DNA from: an uncultured Campylobacter sp.
GTDB lineage: Bacteria; Campylobacterota; Campylobacteria; Campylobacterales; Campylobacteraceae
Assembly (NCBI RefSeq): GCF_947255105.1
Contig: NZ_CAMYFP010000004.1
Coordinates: forward strand, 62,001 to 126,000
DNA length: 64,000 nt
Direction: 5' to 3'
Part shown: positions 7,731-15,592 of the stretch, in pieces
How the letters are laid out: each line of letters starts with the position of its first letter
Position numbering within the stretch: the stretch's first letter is position 1
Notes under the pieces: model-generated
What the model was told of the DNA's origin: nothing
What the model saw: the letters and a program-made list of their open reading frames with translations, nothing else
The model's database searches: none
Made by a program: the position numbers and the translations under genes

Positions 7731-9229
7731 TCTTTCTCCTTTTGATTTTTAAGTGGTCTCATAGCTGGGAATAAAATAACATCTCTAATCGATGTCTTTC
7801 CAAGCAAAAGCATTACAAGTCTATCAATCCCAAGCCCCCAACCAACAGTCGGCGGCATAGCATAACCAAGGGCTTTTACATAGTCCTCATCCATAGCATG
7901 AGCCTCTTCATCTCCTGCATTTTTGACCTCAATTTGAGCCTTAAATCTCTCATATTGATCGAGTGGATCATTTAGCTCATTAAAGGCATTTGCAAGTTCG
8001 TTTCCTGCAATAAATAGCTCAAATCTCTCAGCAATAGTTGAATCTTCATCGCTTCTTCTTGAAAGTGGGCTTATTGAGATTGGAAAATCAACTATAAAAG
8101 TTGGGTTTATAAGCTTCTCTTCCACATAATTATCAAAAAGTTCAGCTTGTAGATGTCCAAGGTCTAAATTTGGATTTGCTTCAAAGCCATCATTTTTTAG
8201 TTTTTCTAAAATTTTCTCTTTGTCATTGATGATATCTTTTGAAAGTCCACCAATCTTAACAATCGCATCAAGGTACTTAACTCTTGCAAATGGCTTTGAA
8301 AAGTCAATTTTTTTGCCATCATACTCCAAAATTTGAGTCAAATTTAACTCTTTTAACAGTGCTTTAAAAAGCTCTTCTGTTAAATCCATCGCCTCATTGT
8401 AGTTGTGCCACGCCCAATAAAACTCAATAGCTGTAAATTCCGGATTGTGAGTTAGATCCATTCCCTCGTTTCTAAAGTTTCTATTTATCTCAAAAACAGC
8501 TTCCATTCCACCAACAATCAGTCTTTTTAGATAGAGCTCTGGTGCGATTCTAAGATATCTATCAACATCAAGTGCATTGTGATGAGTTACAAATGGTTTT
8601 GCATTGGCTCCACCGGCAATTGGGTGCATCATAGGAGTTTCAACCTCCAAAAAGCCTCTCTCTTCAAAAAAACGTCTAATTAGTGAGATGATTTTTGATC
8701 TTTTCTTAAAGTCATCTCTAACCTCTGGGTCCATTATCATGTCAAGGTATCTTTGGCGATATCTTGCCTCAATATCTACAAGTCCGTGATATTTTTCAGG
8801 AAGTTGAGTTATAGCTTTAGAAGCTAAAGTTAGTTTTGTAACGTGAAGCGAAAACTCGCCTGTTTTAGTAAAAAAAGGGTAGCCGCTAACTACTACGATA
8901 TCTCCAACTTCAAGCAATTTTTTATAGTTTTGATAGCTCTCTTCACCTAAACTATCTTTTGAGAAGTAAATTTGGATATTGCCACTCTCATCCTCTATAT
9001 TTGCAAAAGTAGATCTTCCCGCAACTCGCTTTAGCTTCAATCTTCCTGCTGTAGCAATGCTAAGTGTAGTATCTGGATTTTCTTTTTTGGTAGTTGGCTC
9101 ATATCTGTTTATTAGCTCAGCTATACTCATATCTTTTTTTAGAAAATGTGGATAGGGATTGATGCCAAGCTCCCTTAATGTCTCTGCTTTTTGTAAGCGC
9201 TGAATCTCAAGTTGGTTGTTAAAAATCAC
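7727..9229 (-). CDS. lysS: Lysyl-tRNA synthetase (class II)
   Basis: Class II LysRS. The 500 residues comprise an N-terminal OB-fold anticodon-binding domain (about 50-150; GRLKLKRVAGRSTFANIEDE) and a catalytic domain with motif 2 (FRNEGMDLTHNPEFT) and motif 3 (GWGLGIDRLVMLL). The start is GTG at 9229: AAGGAG lies nine bases before it, overlapping the end of fur. The coding order fur, lysS, glyA with a six-base gap and a four-base overlap indicates one transcript. Confidence 0.97.
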   Translation of the reverse strand: MIFNNQLEIQRLQKAETLRELGINPYPHFLKKDMSIAELINRYEPTTKKENPDTTLSIATAGRLKLKRVAGRSTFANIEDESGNIQIYFSKDSLGEESYQNYKKLLEVGDIVVVSGYPFFTKTGEFSLHVTKLTLASKAITQLPEKYHGLVDIEARYRQRYLDMIMDPEVRDDFKKRSKIISLIRRFFEERGFLEVETPMMHPIAGGANAKPFVTHHNALDVDRYLRIAPELYLKRLIVGGMEAVFEINRNFRNEGMDLTHNPEFTAIEFYWAWHNYNEAMDLTEELFKALLKELNLTQILEYDGKKIDFSKPFARVKYLDAIVKIGGLSKDIINDKEKILEKLKNDGFEANPNLDLGHLQAELFDNYVEEKLINPTFIVDFPISISPLSRRSDEDSTIAERFELFIAGNELANAFNELNDPLDQYERFKAQIEVKNAGDEEAHAMDEDYVKALGYAMPPTVGWGLGIDRLVMLLLGKTSIRDVILFPAMRPLKNQKEKE

Positions 9230-9234
9230 TTATT

Positions 9235-9717
9235 TTACTCCTTGTTTTTTTCTTGACACTTTTTGCAAACTCCATATAGTTGCATTATGTGACCAGTCAT
9301 ATGAAAACCATACTCTTTGGCAATTACTAGCTGTCGTTTTTCTATGGTATTGTCGTGAAATTCAACTATAAGGCCGCACTTTTTGCATATGAGGTGATCG
9401 TGATGTGGCTTAATAGCAAGTTCAAATTTCTTACCTTGCGTTCCAAAAGAGATAGTTGTTGCAAGACCAGCATCTTCTAATAAATTTAAGGCTCTATAAA
9501 CCGTTGCTATACCGATGTTCATATTTGGATATTGCTCTTTTATTTCCAAATACAAATTTTCTGGAGTAAAGTGCTTATCACTATTGTAAAGTATCTTTAA
9601 AAGCACACCTCTTTGGACTGTATATTTGAGCTTATTTTTTTTGAGAATTCTTTTAAATTTCTCAAGCAAAGCATCAAATTCTAAATTTTCTATAGGGCTT
9701 TTAGAAATTGTTTTCAT
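9235..9717 (-). CDS. fur: Ferric uptake regulator Fur
   Basis: Iron-responsive repressor. 160 residues: winged-helix DNA-binding domain (about 20-95; YTVQRGVLLKILYNSDKHFTPENLY and NIGIATVYRALNLLEDAGLA) and a C-terminal dimer/metal domain with HHDHLICKKCG (regulatory His/Cys site) and a second CxxC near the end (GVCKKCQE), forming the structural zinc site. Fur is favoured over PerR by the conserved position before lysS and the HHDHLIC spacing, though the two are close. A 15-of-19 match to the classical Fur box lies at 29241-29259 in this window. No Fur box was seen directly upstream of this gene; it seems to be read from the gatC promoter. Confidence 0.92.
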   Translation of the reverse strand: MKTISKSPIENLEFDALLEKFKRILKKNKLKYTVQRGVLLKILYNSDKHFTPENLYLEIKEQYPNMNIGIATVYRALNLLEDAGLATTISFGTQGKKFELAIKPHHDHLICKKCGLIVEFHDNTIEKRQLVIAKEYGFHMTGHIMQLYGVCKKCQEKNKE

Positions 9718-9741
9718 ATCTTTTCTCCTATCATGACTTTA

Positions 9742-10347
9742 TCAATTCGTTGTATTGTCGTCGCTATCTTCATCTTCGATAACCATAACTTTTTCAAGCT
9801 TTTTAGCACCATTATTTACATTTTCTATACTCTCTTTTATAGTTGTGTAGTCTATATCCATGATCTTTTGTCCAGTTGATAAAAGATATGGAAAAATCAG
9901 GCTATCTTTAAAATAAGGTCTTGTTGTTTCGTTTAGGAAGGCAGAAGTTTTTATAAGTGCTGCAAAGACAGAGAGTATCAAAAATATCTTAGAGCCACTC
10001 AATAAAAAACCACCAATTCTATCTACAAAAGAGATTCCGCTTAGACTAAAAAGTTTTGCAAGAATCTCGCCTAAGATAAGACAAATAATCCAAATAGAAA
10101 AAAGAAGTGCCAAAAAGCCAACGGCGACCTGCGTGCCATCTCCGCCGACGATATTTATCCTATCTAGGCTATAGATATTTTGATCTATCCAAGCTCCAGC
10201 ACCACTTTTGTATCTTATGGCAAAGTAAAGACCACCAATTAGTCCTGCTATGCCAAAAATCTCTCGTACCATTCCGCTCTTTAGCCCCTTTAGGCCAAAG
10301 ATTAGTATAAGGGCTAAGACGATGATATCAAGCCAATTTGCACCCAT
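9742..10347 (-). CDS. cvpA: CvpA-family inner-membrane protein
   Basis: Inner-membrane protein of the CvpA (colicin V production) family, which in enterobacteria supports envelope homeostasis. About 201 residues with four membrane segments (roughly 5-25, 30-48, 65-90 and 105-128) and an acidic, Asp/Asn-rich cytoplasmic tail. The family signature DIIVLALILIFGLKGLKSGMVREIFGIAG is clear at the N-terminus. The ATG at 10347 is preferred: GGAG lies six bases upstream within the end of pilT, whereas the in-frame TTG at 10359 has no ribosome site. It lies one base downstream of the pilT stop. Confidence 0.85.
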   Translation of the reverse strand: MGANWLDIIVLALILIFGLKGLKSGMVREIFGIAGLIGGLYFAIRYKSGAGAWIDQNIYSLDRINIVGGDGTQVAVGFLALLFSIWIICLILGEILAKLFSLSGISFVDRIGGFLLSGSKIFLILSVFAALIKTSAFLNETTRPYFKDSLIFPYLLSTGQKIMDIDYTTIKESIENVNNGAKKLEKVMVIEDEDSDDNTTN

Positions 10348-10348
10348 A

Positions 10349-11473
10349 TCAATCTCCAACTATATTGATAAGCTCTTGCATGCTTGTAGAGTATCTTATG
10401 GCGTCTTGCTTAGAGACAAGACCTTGCTTTATCGCTTTTAACATAGCTTGAGTTTGAGTTATCATGCCTGTTTCTTGCTGATTTAGCTGCATTTGTGAGT
10501 AAATTTGATGGACTTTATTTTCACGAATCAAGTTTGCGACAGCGTTGTTGTTTATCAAAATCTCATGTATTGCATATCTACCACCGCCAATACGTGGCAA
10601 AAGCGATTGTGAAATGACAGCTGAAAGTGAAACTGAAAGCATATTTCTAATCTGTGTCTGCTCTGTTCCATCGAAGCTATCGATAATTCTGTTTATTGTT
10701 TGCATTGCTGAGTTTGTGTGAAGAGTACCAAAGACAAGGTGTCCAGTCTCAGCTGCTGTTATAGCAGTAGAGATTGTCTCTCTATCTCTCATCTCACCAA
10801 CTAGTATAATATCTGGGTCTTCACGAAGAGAAAACTTCAAAGCACTTGCAAATGAGTGCGTATCAGTTCCAACGTTTCTGTGCGAAAATAGCGATTTATC
10901 ATTTTGATGAACAAACTCAACAGGGTCTTCAATGGTGATAATATGCTTTCTTTCGGTTTTATTTATCTCATGAAGCATTGCGGCAAGAGTAGTTGATTTA
11001 CCGCTACCTGTAGGACCAGTTACCAAAATCATTCCCTTCTCTCTCTTTACAACCTCTTTAAAAACTGCAGGAGCACCCAAATCATCCAAAGATGGTATAT
11101 GGATAGGAATTGTTCTAAAAGCTGCAGCCAAACTACCATTCATCGTATAGTAATAGTTGCCTCTAAAACGACCAACATTTGCTATCTCCAAAGCAAAGTC
11201 AAGCTCTCTATTTTCTTCTAGATCTTTCTTTTGAGCCTCACTTATGACAGCGTAGCAAAGAGTCTCTATATCATGTCCATCAAGCACAGGAAGCGCCAAA
11301 GGTCTAAGTGTGCCATCTATTCTAATCTGTGGAGCACTTCTACCTACTAAATGTAGGTCACTTGCCTTGTTTTTGACGATGGTTTTTAAAAGCATATGAA
11401 CATCAAAATTTAGCCTTCTTGCCTGTGAAGTGGCGGTTTGCTGCTGGGTTGTTTGCTGAGTACTTTCTTGCAT
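10349..11473 (-). CDS. pilT: PilT-family twitching ATPase
   Basis: Cytoplasmic hexameric ATPase of the type IV pilus retraction family. After a Gln/Thr-rich N-terminal tail (1-20), a PAS-like N-domain (about 25-120, KNKASDLHLVGRSAPQIRIDG) precedes the RecA-like motor with Walker A GPTGSGKST, the Asp box (ITIEDPVEF), Walker B (DIILVGEMRD) and the His box (TGHLVFGTLHTN). The PilT-specific C-terminal helix corresponding to AIRNLIRE reads AVANLIRE. No pilin, PilB or secretin gene is nearby. From memory, C. jejuni lacks this gene between gatC and cvpA, so its presence separates this organism from that lineage. Confidence 0.93.
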   Translation of the reverse strand: MQESTQQTTQQQTATSQARRLNFDVHMLLKTIVKNKASDLHLVGRSAPQIRIDGTLRPLALPVLDGHDIETLCYAVISEAQKKDLEENRELDFALEIANVGRFRGNYYYTMNGSLAAAFRTIPIHIPSLDDLGAPAVFKEVVKREKGMILVTGPTGSGKSTTLAAMLHEINKTERKHIITIEDPVEFVHQNDKSLFSHRNVGTDTHSFASALKFSLREDPDIILVGEMRDRETISTAITAAETGHLVFGTLHTNSAMQTINRIIDSFDGTEQTQIRNMLSVSLSAVISQSLLPRIGGGRYAIHEILINNNAVANLIRENKVHQIYSQMQLNQQETGMITQTQAMLKAIKQGLVSKQDAIRYSTSMQELINIVGD

Positions 11474-11482
11474 TTAGCTCTC

Positions 11483-11773
11483 CTATTCTATGATTTTTGG
11501 AACTACAAAATATCCATTTGCAAAGCTAGGTGCATGTTTTTGTAGATCATCTATAACTTCGGAGTTTTTTATAGCAACATCCTCTCTTAAAGGGGTAGCA
11601 CCGTCCAAAACACTTACCATAACATCGCTACTTTCCAAATCAAGTTCATTTAAAATTTCTACAAACTCAACAACTCCGCTAAGCTCTTTTTTGATATTTT
11701 CTCTCTGGCTATCTTCTATCTTTAGGGCGCTAAGCCTTTCTAGCTTAACTAGCAACTTGTCATCTACAATCAT
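11483..11773 (-). CDS. gatC: Asp-tRNA(Asn)/Glu-tRNA(Gln) amidotransferase subunit C
   Basis: Small subunit of GatCAB, which converts misacylated Glu-tRNA(Gln) and Asp-tRNA(Asn) to the correct forms. The 96-residue product (MIVDDKLLVKLERLSALKI, ending VVPKIIE) has the family's length and its two hallmark parts: an N-terminal helix with LxRLSxL and the C-terminal LREDV plus FVVPKII strap. The ATG at 11773 has AAAGGA upstream. The longer in-frame ATG at 11803 overlaps the promoter -10 box (11802-11807) and is rejected. GatA and GatB are not in the window. First gene of the gatC-aroE operon. Confidence 0.9.
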   Translation of the reverse strand: MIVDDKLLVKLERLSALKIEDSQRENIKKELSGVVEFVEILNELDLESSDVMVSVLDGATPLREDVAIKNSEVIDDLQKHAPSFANGYFVVPKIIE

Positions 11774-11801
11774 ATAATTTCCTTTATTTTGATAACTAGC
11801 C

Positions 11802-11807
11802 ATTATA
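11802..11807 (-). promoter_or_regulatory. -10 box (TATAAT) for the gatC-pilT-cvpA-fur-lysS-glyA operon
   Basis: TTGTGTTATAATGG read on the minus strand, 29 bases before the gatC ATG. It is the only clear promoter in front of this eight-gene run. The 11808-12002 stretch between it and the plus-strand operon is AT-rich and has no other obvious structure. Confidence 0.6.
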
Positions 11808-11968
11808 ACACAACTCAGTTTAAATTGCTCTATTTTTATAGCTCAATATCAAAAAGATTGAATATTAGTAATCAATTGGCAACTGAAATTTAAAGATAAA
11901 TTTATTTTATATAGCGATTGAAGCCGCCTAAATTTAGAACTTTATTATATATTTAACTATTTTTATGC

Positions 11969-11974
11969 TACAAT
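11969..11974 (+). promoter_or_regulatory. Extended -10 box (TGCTACAAT) for the yfgM-like operon
   Basis: TATGCTACAAT on the plus strand, about 29 bases before the TTG start at 12003. The TG one base before the box gives an extended -10. Divergent from the gatC promoter 160 bases away. Confidence 0.5.
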
Positions 11975-12002
11975 TATCGGAAATTTTTCAAAGGATATTG
12001 GT

Positions 12003-12560
12003 TTGGCTATTAAACAAAATTTAGATGATATAAAGGCAAGAATAGGCTCTGAAGAGCAGTTTTTAGAGGGTATTATAAAGAGTGAGCGCTTTGTAAAAAA
12101 GTATAAAAATACTTTAATAGCTCTTTTGGTTATTTTTATAGCTTGGATTATTGGCTATAGCAGCTATAACTACATAGAAAGCAGCAGAATAAAAAGTGCA
12201 AATGCTTCATACACCGCTCTTTTAAAAGACCCAAACAACCAAAAAGAGCTTGAAAATTTAAAAGATAAAGATCTAAATTTATATGCTCTATACAAATTTA
12301 AAGTGAGTCAAAATGATCAAAAAGAGCTAAATGAGCTTTTAAAACTAAACATAGACCCAATCCTAAAAGAGATTATCAAGACAAAAACCGAAGCAAATAG
12401 CGTTTTGATGAGTGATTATAACCTATTACTTACTGGATATAGACTTTTAAAGTCCGGAGATATAGATGGAGCAAATGCACAATTTGCCAAAATTTCATTT
12501 AGTTCGCCACTCTATAAAGCTGCAAAAAATTTGGCACATTATAGAGGAAGCAAACAATGA
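12003..12560 (+). CDS. Single-pass membrane protein with YfgM-like periplasmic domain
   Basis: 185 residues with a cytoplasmic N-tail (1-35), one membrane helix (about 38-56, TLIALLVIFIAWIIGYSSY) and a helical periplasmic part rich in Leu/Lys that resembles a TPR/YfgM-like domain (ESSRIKSANASYTALL, then LNLYALYKF, then ADGANAQF-like repeats near 150-165). E. coli YfgM, a SecYEG-associated chaperone partner, has the same topology and an equivalent SARSASLAYQ region. The next gene is a BamB-like lipoprotein, and yfgM-bamB are also adjacent in E. coli. The start is TTG, supported by AAAGGA upstream; no ATG is close. Orthology to YfgM is inference. Confidence 0.7.
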   Translation: MAIKQNLDDIKARIGSEEQFLEGIIKSERFVKKYKNTLIALLVIFIAWIIGYSSYNYIESSRIKSANASYTALLKDPNNQKELENLKDKDLNLYALYKFKVSQNDQKELNELLKLNIDPILKEIIKTKTEANSVLMSDYNLLLTGYRLLKSGDIDGANAQFAKISFSSPLYKAAKNLAHYRGSKQ

Positions 12561-13555
12561 GAAAAATAGCTTTATTCTCTCTACTTGCGTTCTTACTACT
12601 AAGTGGATGTTCTAGGAAAGAGTATTTTAAACCATCTTCAAATGAGATCTCTGGAGCCATAAACCCAACTTCTATAGGTGACAAACTAACAACGGCAAAT
12701 GGCGATGTAGCTACATTTAAAAGTGGCAATGCTGTAGATAAAAAAAATAGACTCAAAAAAAACACTCTTAGCAATACAGAAAGCATCATAGCCATAGATG
12801 GTGAAATGGTTGCACTCTCTGGCTTGGATGGTGAGTTTAAAATCATTAAAAACAACAAAATTATCTATGAAAGACGTTTTAAAAGCAAAGTAGTTGCGGC
12901 TTCCATGCAAAATGATGACCTAGCTCTCATAACTGCACAAAACATTATTTATCTTATCAAAATACCACAAAACTCAATCATCTCATTTCACAAAATTGCA
13001 GATGTCTATGCACAAGATGCAAGAGTAAAAGCGCCGATATTTTTGGAAGATATTGTAGTTTATCCAACTCTTGATGGCAAAATTTACCTCATAGATAGGC
13101 GATATGGCGGCATTATAAGAACTATGCATATAAGTAGCGAGCCATTTTTTAACAACATAATATTTTTAGATATTGATGAAGACTCTATCTATGCTGCTAC
13201 TGGCACAAAACTTATGCAAATCTCTCAAAAAAGAACAAAGGTAATTGATGGCGATATAAAGATAGTTTTAAAAGATAAAAACTTTATCTATGCTTTGATG
13301 ACAAATGGTGAAATAAGACGATTTGATAGAAATTTAAACCTATTAAATAGCGCTAAATTTGACTTTGCAATCTTTACAAATGCTACTATAAAAGATGGCA
13401 ATCTCTATGTTTTAGAAAAGATGGGCTATCTCATCAAACTTGACAGCCTACTTCAAAACTACCAAATTTATAAGATTGGTGGCAAGATCAAAGATAAAAC
13501 ATTTAGCACAGATAGAAGTTTTTATATAGGTAGCAAAAAGATAGAGATAGAATGA
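12557..13555 (+). CDS. Outer-membrane lipoprotein, BamB-like beta-propeller
   Basis: 332 residues with a lipoprotein signal (MRKIALFSLLAFLLLSGC; lipidated Cys at about 18). The rest is a run of short beta-repeats with spaced aromatic/Gly-Asp turns (IAIDGEMVALSGLDGEFKI, VVYPTLDGKIYLIDRR, DSIYAATGTKLMQIS, FIYALMTNGEIRRFD, NLYVLEKMGYLIKLD), which is the look of a PQQ-type propeller such as BamB, the outer-membrane protein assembly lipoprotein. It overlaps the previous gene by four bases, and the arrangement mirrors yfgM-bamB in gammaproteobacteria. Lipoprotein status is firm; the BamB role is inference. Confidence 0.72.
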   Translation: MRKIALFSLLAFLLLSGCSRKEYFKPSSNEISGAINPTSIGDKLTTANGDVATFKSGNAVDKKNRLKKNTLSNTESIIAIDGEMVALSGLDGEFKIIKNNKIIYERRFKSKVVAASMQNDDLALITAQNIIYLIKIPQNSIISFHKIADVYAQDARVKAPIFLEDIVVYPTLDGKIYLIDRRYGGIIRTMHISSEPFFNNIIFLDIDEDSIYAATGTKLMQISQKRTKVIDGDIKIVLKDKNFIYALMTNGEIRRFDRNLNLLNSAKFDFAIFTNATIKDGNLYVLEKMGYLIKLDSLLQNYQIYKIGGKIKDKTFSTDRSFYIGSKKIEIE

Positions 13556-13878
13556 CTATAGAAAAGTGGCTGCTAGAGGCAGGTCTTTTAGTAAAAAACC
13601 AAAAAACTATCGACCTAAGACAATTTACCAAAGCTAGATCTTACAAAGCCATCATAGCAAGCGACTTGGATGATTATAACCTTTTGATTATCTTTAGAGA
13701 TGCAAAAAGTAGGCTTTTGAAAAGTGAAGTTTTAAAGATTTTTGAGCTTGCAGATATGATATGCCAAAATGAAAATATCAAATTTAAATATAAATGGCTC
13801 TTTTATAACTCGCAAATTTGTAGCAAAGCTAAAGAGGAGTTAAAAGAGGCAAAATGGAAGAGTAATGCAGCTTTGTGA
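13552..13878 (+). CDS. Small soluble protein of unknown function
   Basis: I do not recognise a family in this 108-residue protein. It has no signal peptide or membrane segment. It shows an alternating strand/helix pattern (TKARSYKAIIASDLDDYNLLIIFRD) and a basic C-terminal half with two Cys (about 71 and 91). It overlaps the lipoprotein upstream by four bases and coaX downstream by 14 bases, so it is tightly coupled to both. From memory, C. jejuni carries a small unknown gene in the same place. Confidence 0.68.
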   Translation: MTIEKWLLEAGLLVKNQKTIDLRQFTKARSYKAIIASDLDDYNLLIIFRDAKSRLLKSEVLKIFELADMICQNENIKFKYKWLFYNSQICSKAKEELKEAKWKSNAAL

Positions 13879-14482
13879 TATTGGAAATAGCTTTGTCAAA
13901 CTCTATGACAATGGCAAAATCATCTCCTATAGTTTTGAAGAATTTGCCAAATTTAAGCCCAAAAAACAGACCTATTTTATAAATGTCAATCCAAAAATAA
14001 GGCTAGATAACGACAAATTTATAGATATGAGTGGCTATTTTATGGAGTTTAAAACACAATATATAGGGCTAGGAATCGATAGAATAGCAGGTTGTTATAC
14101 CATAAAAGATGGCGTTGTTGTTGATGTTGGCACGGCAATAACTGTAGATATTATGGAAAACGGAGTTCATGTTGGCGGCTTTATACTACCTGGCATAAAC
14201 GCAACTTTAGAGCAATACAGAGCCATATCGCCCGCTCTTTTTGTCCATTTTAACTCAAGTGTTGATATAAATTTAGCTCCACAAACAACAGCAAACGCCA
14301 TCTCTTATGGCATCATCAACTCTGTTGTGCTTTGTGTAGAGAAAGTTGCCAAAGACAAGGCCATCTACTTTACAGGTGGTGATGGACATTTTTTTTGTCA
14401 ATTTTTTAAACGATCTATTTATGACAAGGCACTCATCTTTAGAGGTATGATAAAAGCACTTAATGAAAGGGGTATAGAGTGA
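13865..14482 (+). CDS. coaX: Type III pantothenate kinase
   Basis: First enzyme of coenzyme A synthesis (pantothenate to 4'-phosphopantothenate), CoaX type. 205 residues, the short form usual in Campylobacterota. Motifs of the ASKHA fold are visible: phosphate-1 CDIGNSFVKLYDNG at the N-terminus with the catalytic Asp, GLGIDR, phosphate-2 VDVGTAITVD, GGFILPG and adenosine motif FTGGDGHF. The ATG at 13865 has GGAAG five bases upstream, inside the preceding gene. hisG follows with a four-base overlap (GTGA). Confidence 0.92.
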   Translation: MQLCDIGNSFVKLYDNGKIISYSFEEFAKFKPKKQTYFINVNPKIRLDNDKFIDMSGYFMEFKTQYIGLGIDRIAGCYTIKDGVVVDVGTAITVDIMENGVHVGGFILPGINATLEQYRAISPALFVHFNSSVDINLAPQTTANAISYGIINSVVLCVEKVAKDKAIYFTGGDGHFFCQFFKRSIYDKALIFRGMIKALNERGIE

Positions 14483-15099
14483 TTACTATAGCTTTACCTA
14501 AGGGTAGAATAGCAGATGACACGCTAAAAATCTTTAGCAAGATTTTCAATAAAGAGTTTAAATTTGAAGATAGAAAACTCATACTTATAGAGGAAAATTT
14601 TAGATTTTTATCTGTTAGAAGTCAAGATATCCCAACCTATGTAGAGAAGGGCGGTGCTGATGTCGGAGTAGTTGGGCTTGATGTGCTTACAGAGCATAAA
14701 AGCAATGTTCTTAGACTAATTGATCTTGATATTGGCAAATGTAAAATTTGTGTGGGCATTAAAAAAGAGAAAAAAATGGACTACAATGTCCCAAAAATAA
14801 AAGTTGCCACCAAGATGCCAAACATAACAAGAGAGTATTTTGCCAAAAAAGCTGTTGCAGTTGAAGTTATAAAACTTTATGGTTCGATAGAGCTTGCCCC
14901 AATACTACAAATCGCAGACGCTATAGTTGATAATGTAGAAACTGGCGCCACTTTGAAGCAAAATGGACTAAAAGTAGCTGAAGTTATTATGCAAAGTTCC
15001 GCCTTTTTAGTTGCAAATAAAAGTAGCTTTTTGGTAAATAGAGATGAAATTTTAAAATTGTGCGATATGATAGAAAGAGAAAAATTGATAGATAAGTAG
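14479..15099 (+). CDS. hisG: ATP phosphoribosyltransferase, short form (HisG-S)
   Basis: First step of histidine synthesis, joining ATP and PRPP. 206 residues, so it lacks the C-terminal regulatory domain of long HisG (about 290-300) and should need HisZ. Motifs: ALPKGRIADDTLKIF at the N-terminus, VEKGGADVGVVGLDVL, and the PRPP-binding loop ELAPILQIADAIVDNVETGATLKQNGL (E/D-rich with GATL). The start is GTG with AGGGG seven bases upstream. The HisZ partner is encoded 47 kb away at 62216-63085. The operon ends at a strong hairpin. Confidence 0.94.
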   Translation: MITIALPKGRIADDTLKIFSKIFNKEFKFEDRKLILIEENFRFLSVRSQDIPTYVEKGGADVGVVGLDVLTEHKSNVLRLIDLDIGKCKICVGIKKEKKMDYNVPKIKVATKMPNITREYFAKKAVAVEVIKLYGSIELAPILQIADAIVDNVETGATLKQNGLKVAEVIMQSSAFLVANKSSFLVNRDEILKLCDMIEREKLIDK

Positions 15100-15105
15100 G
15101 TAGGA

Positions 15106-15127
15106 AACCACCCAAAGGTGGGTGGTT
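15106..15127. terminator. Hairpin between hisG and the cytochrome c gene
   Basis: Perfect 8-bp GC-rich stem AACCACCC (15106-15113) and GGGTGGTT (15120-15127), loop AAAGGT, placed between two convergent stops. No uninterrupted T-run follows on either strand. Confidence 0.65.
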
Positions 15128-15135
15128 AAGACAAT

Positions 15136-15528
15136 TTATTTAAGTGTCTCTATATAAGCAGCTACGTTTTCCATGTCCTCTTTACTAAGTGGAGCCATTT
15201 GACCTTTCATAACTGCACCCATGTTAAATCTACCTTTACCGCCACCTATCTCGCCAACTTTATAAGCAAGCATATCTTCTACCATTTGAGCTGGTTCTAA
15301 AGTATTTAGTGGTGGTACTTTTTTTAGATATTGTAACTCAGCTTTTTGACCATGACAGGCAATACATCTCTTATAAACAGCTGCACCCTTTTGTGCATCA
15401 CCAGCTGTAAAAGCAACTTTTTCTTGAACTACTTCTGCACTAGCAGCTTCTGTCTCATTTGCATCTTGAGCAAATAGAGTTGTTGTCAATGCAAATGCAA
15501 TTGATGATAAAACTAAAACTCTCTTCAT
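15136..15528 (-). CDS. Periplasmic monohaem cytochrome c (class I, c553-like)
   Basis: 130 residues with a Sec signal peptide (MKRVLVLSSIAFALTTTLFA) and a mature class I cytochrome c with one haem-binding CIACH (about C56-H60), an axial Met candidate in MGAVMKGQMAPL, and the closing helix MENVAAYIETL. It is probably a soluble electron carrier between the quinol-oxidising complexes and the cbb3 oxidase or a peroxidase. An Ala/Glu-rich linker (22-42) precedes the haem domain. It has its own gap of 64 bases upstream and is not tightly linked to accA. The redox partner is inferred. Confidence 0.88.
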   Translation of the reverse strand: MKRVLVLSSIAFALTTTLFAQDANETEAASAEVVQEKVAFTAGDAQKGAAVYKRCIACHGQKAELQYLKKVPPLNTLEPAQMVEDMLAYKVGEIGGGKGRFNMGAVMKGQMAPLSKEDMENVAAYIETLK

Positions 15529-15592
15529 AAATTTCCTTTCAAATTTAATTGTAAAATTTTATATTCAAAATTTAAACTATTTATTAACAAAA

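Noticed and set aside
11483..11803. Longer gatC starting at the ATG at 11803
   Set aside because: That ATG overlaps the promoter -10 box and has no ribosome site; ATG at 11773 has AAAGGA and gives the family's length.
14388..14400. T-run in coaX as a phase-variable tract
   Set aside because: Eight T is ordinary in this AT-rich genome, coaX is essential in most bacteria, and no G/C tract typical of Campylobacter contingency genes occurs in the window.
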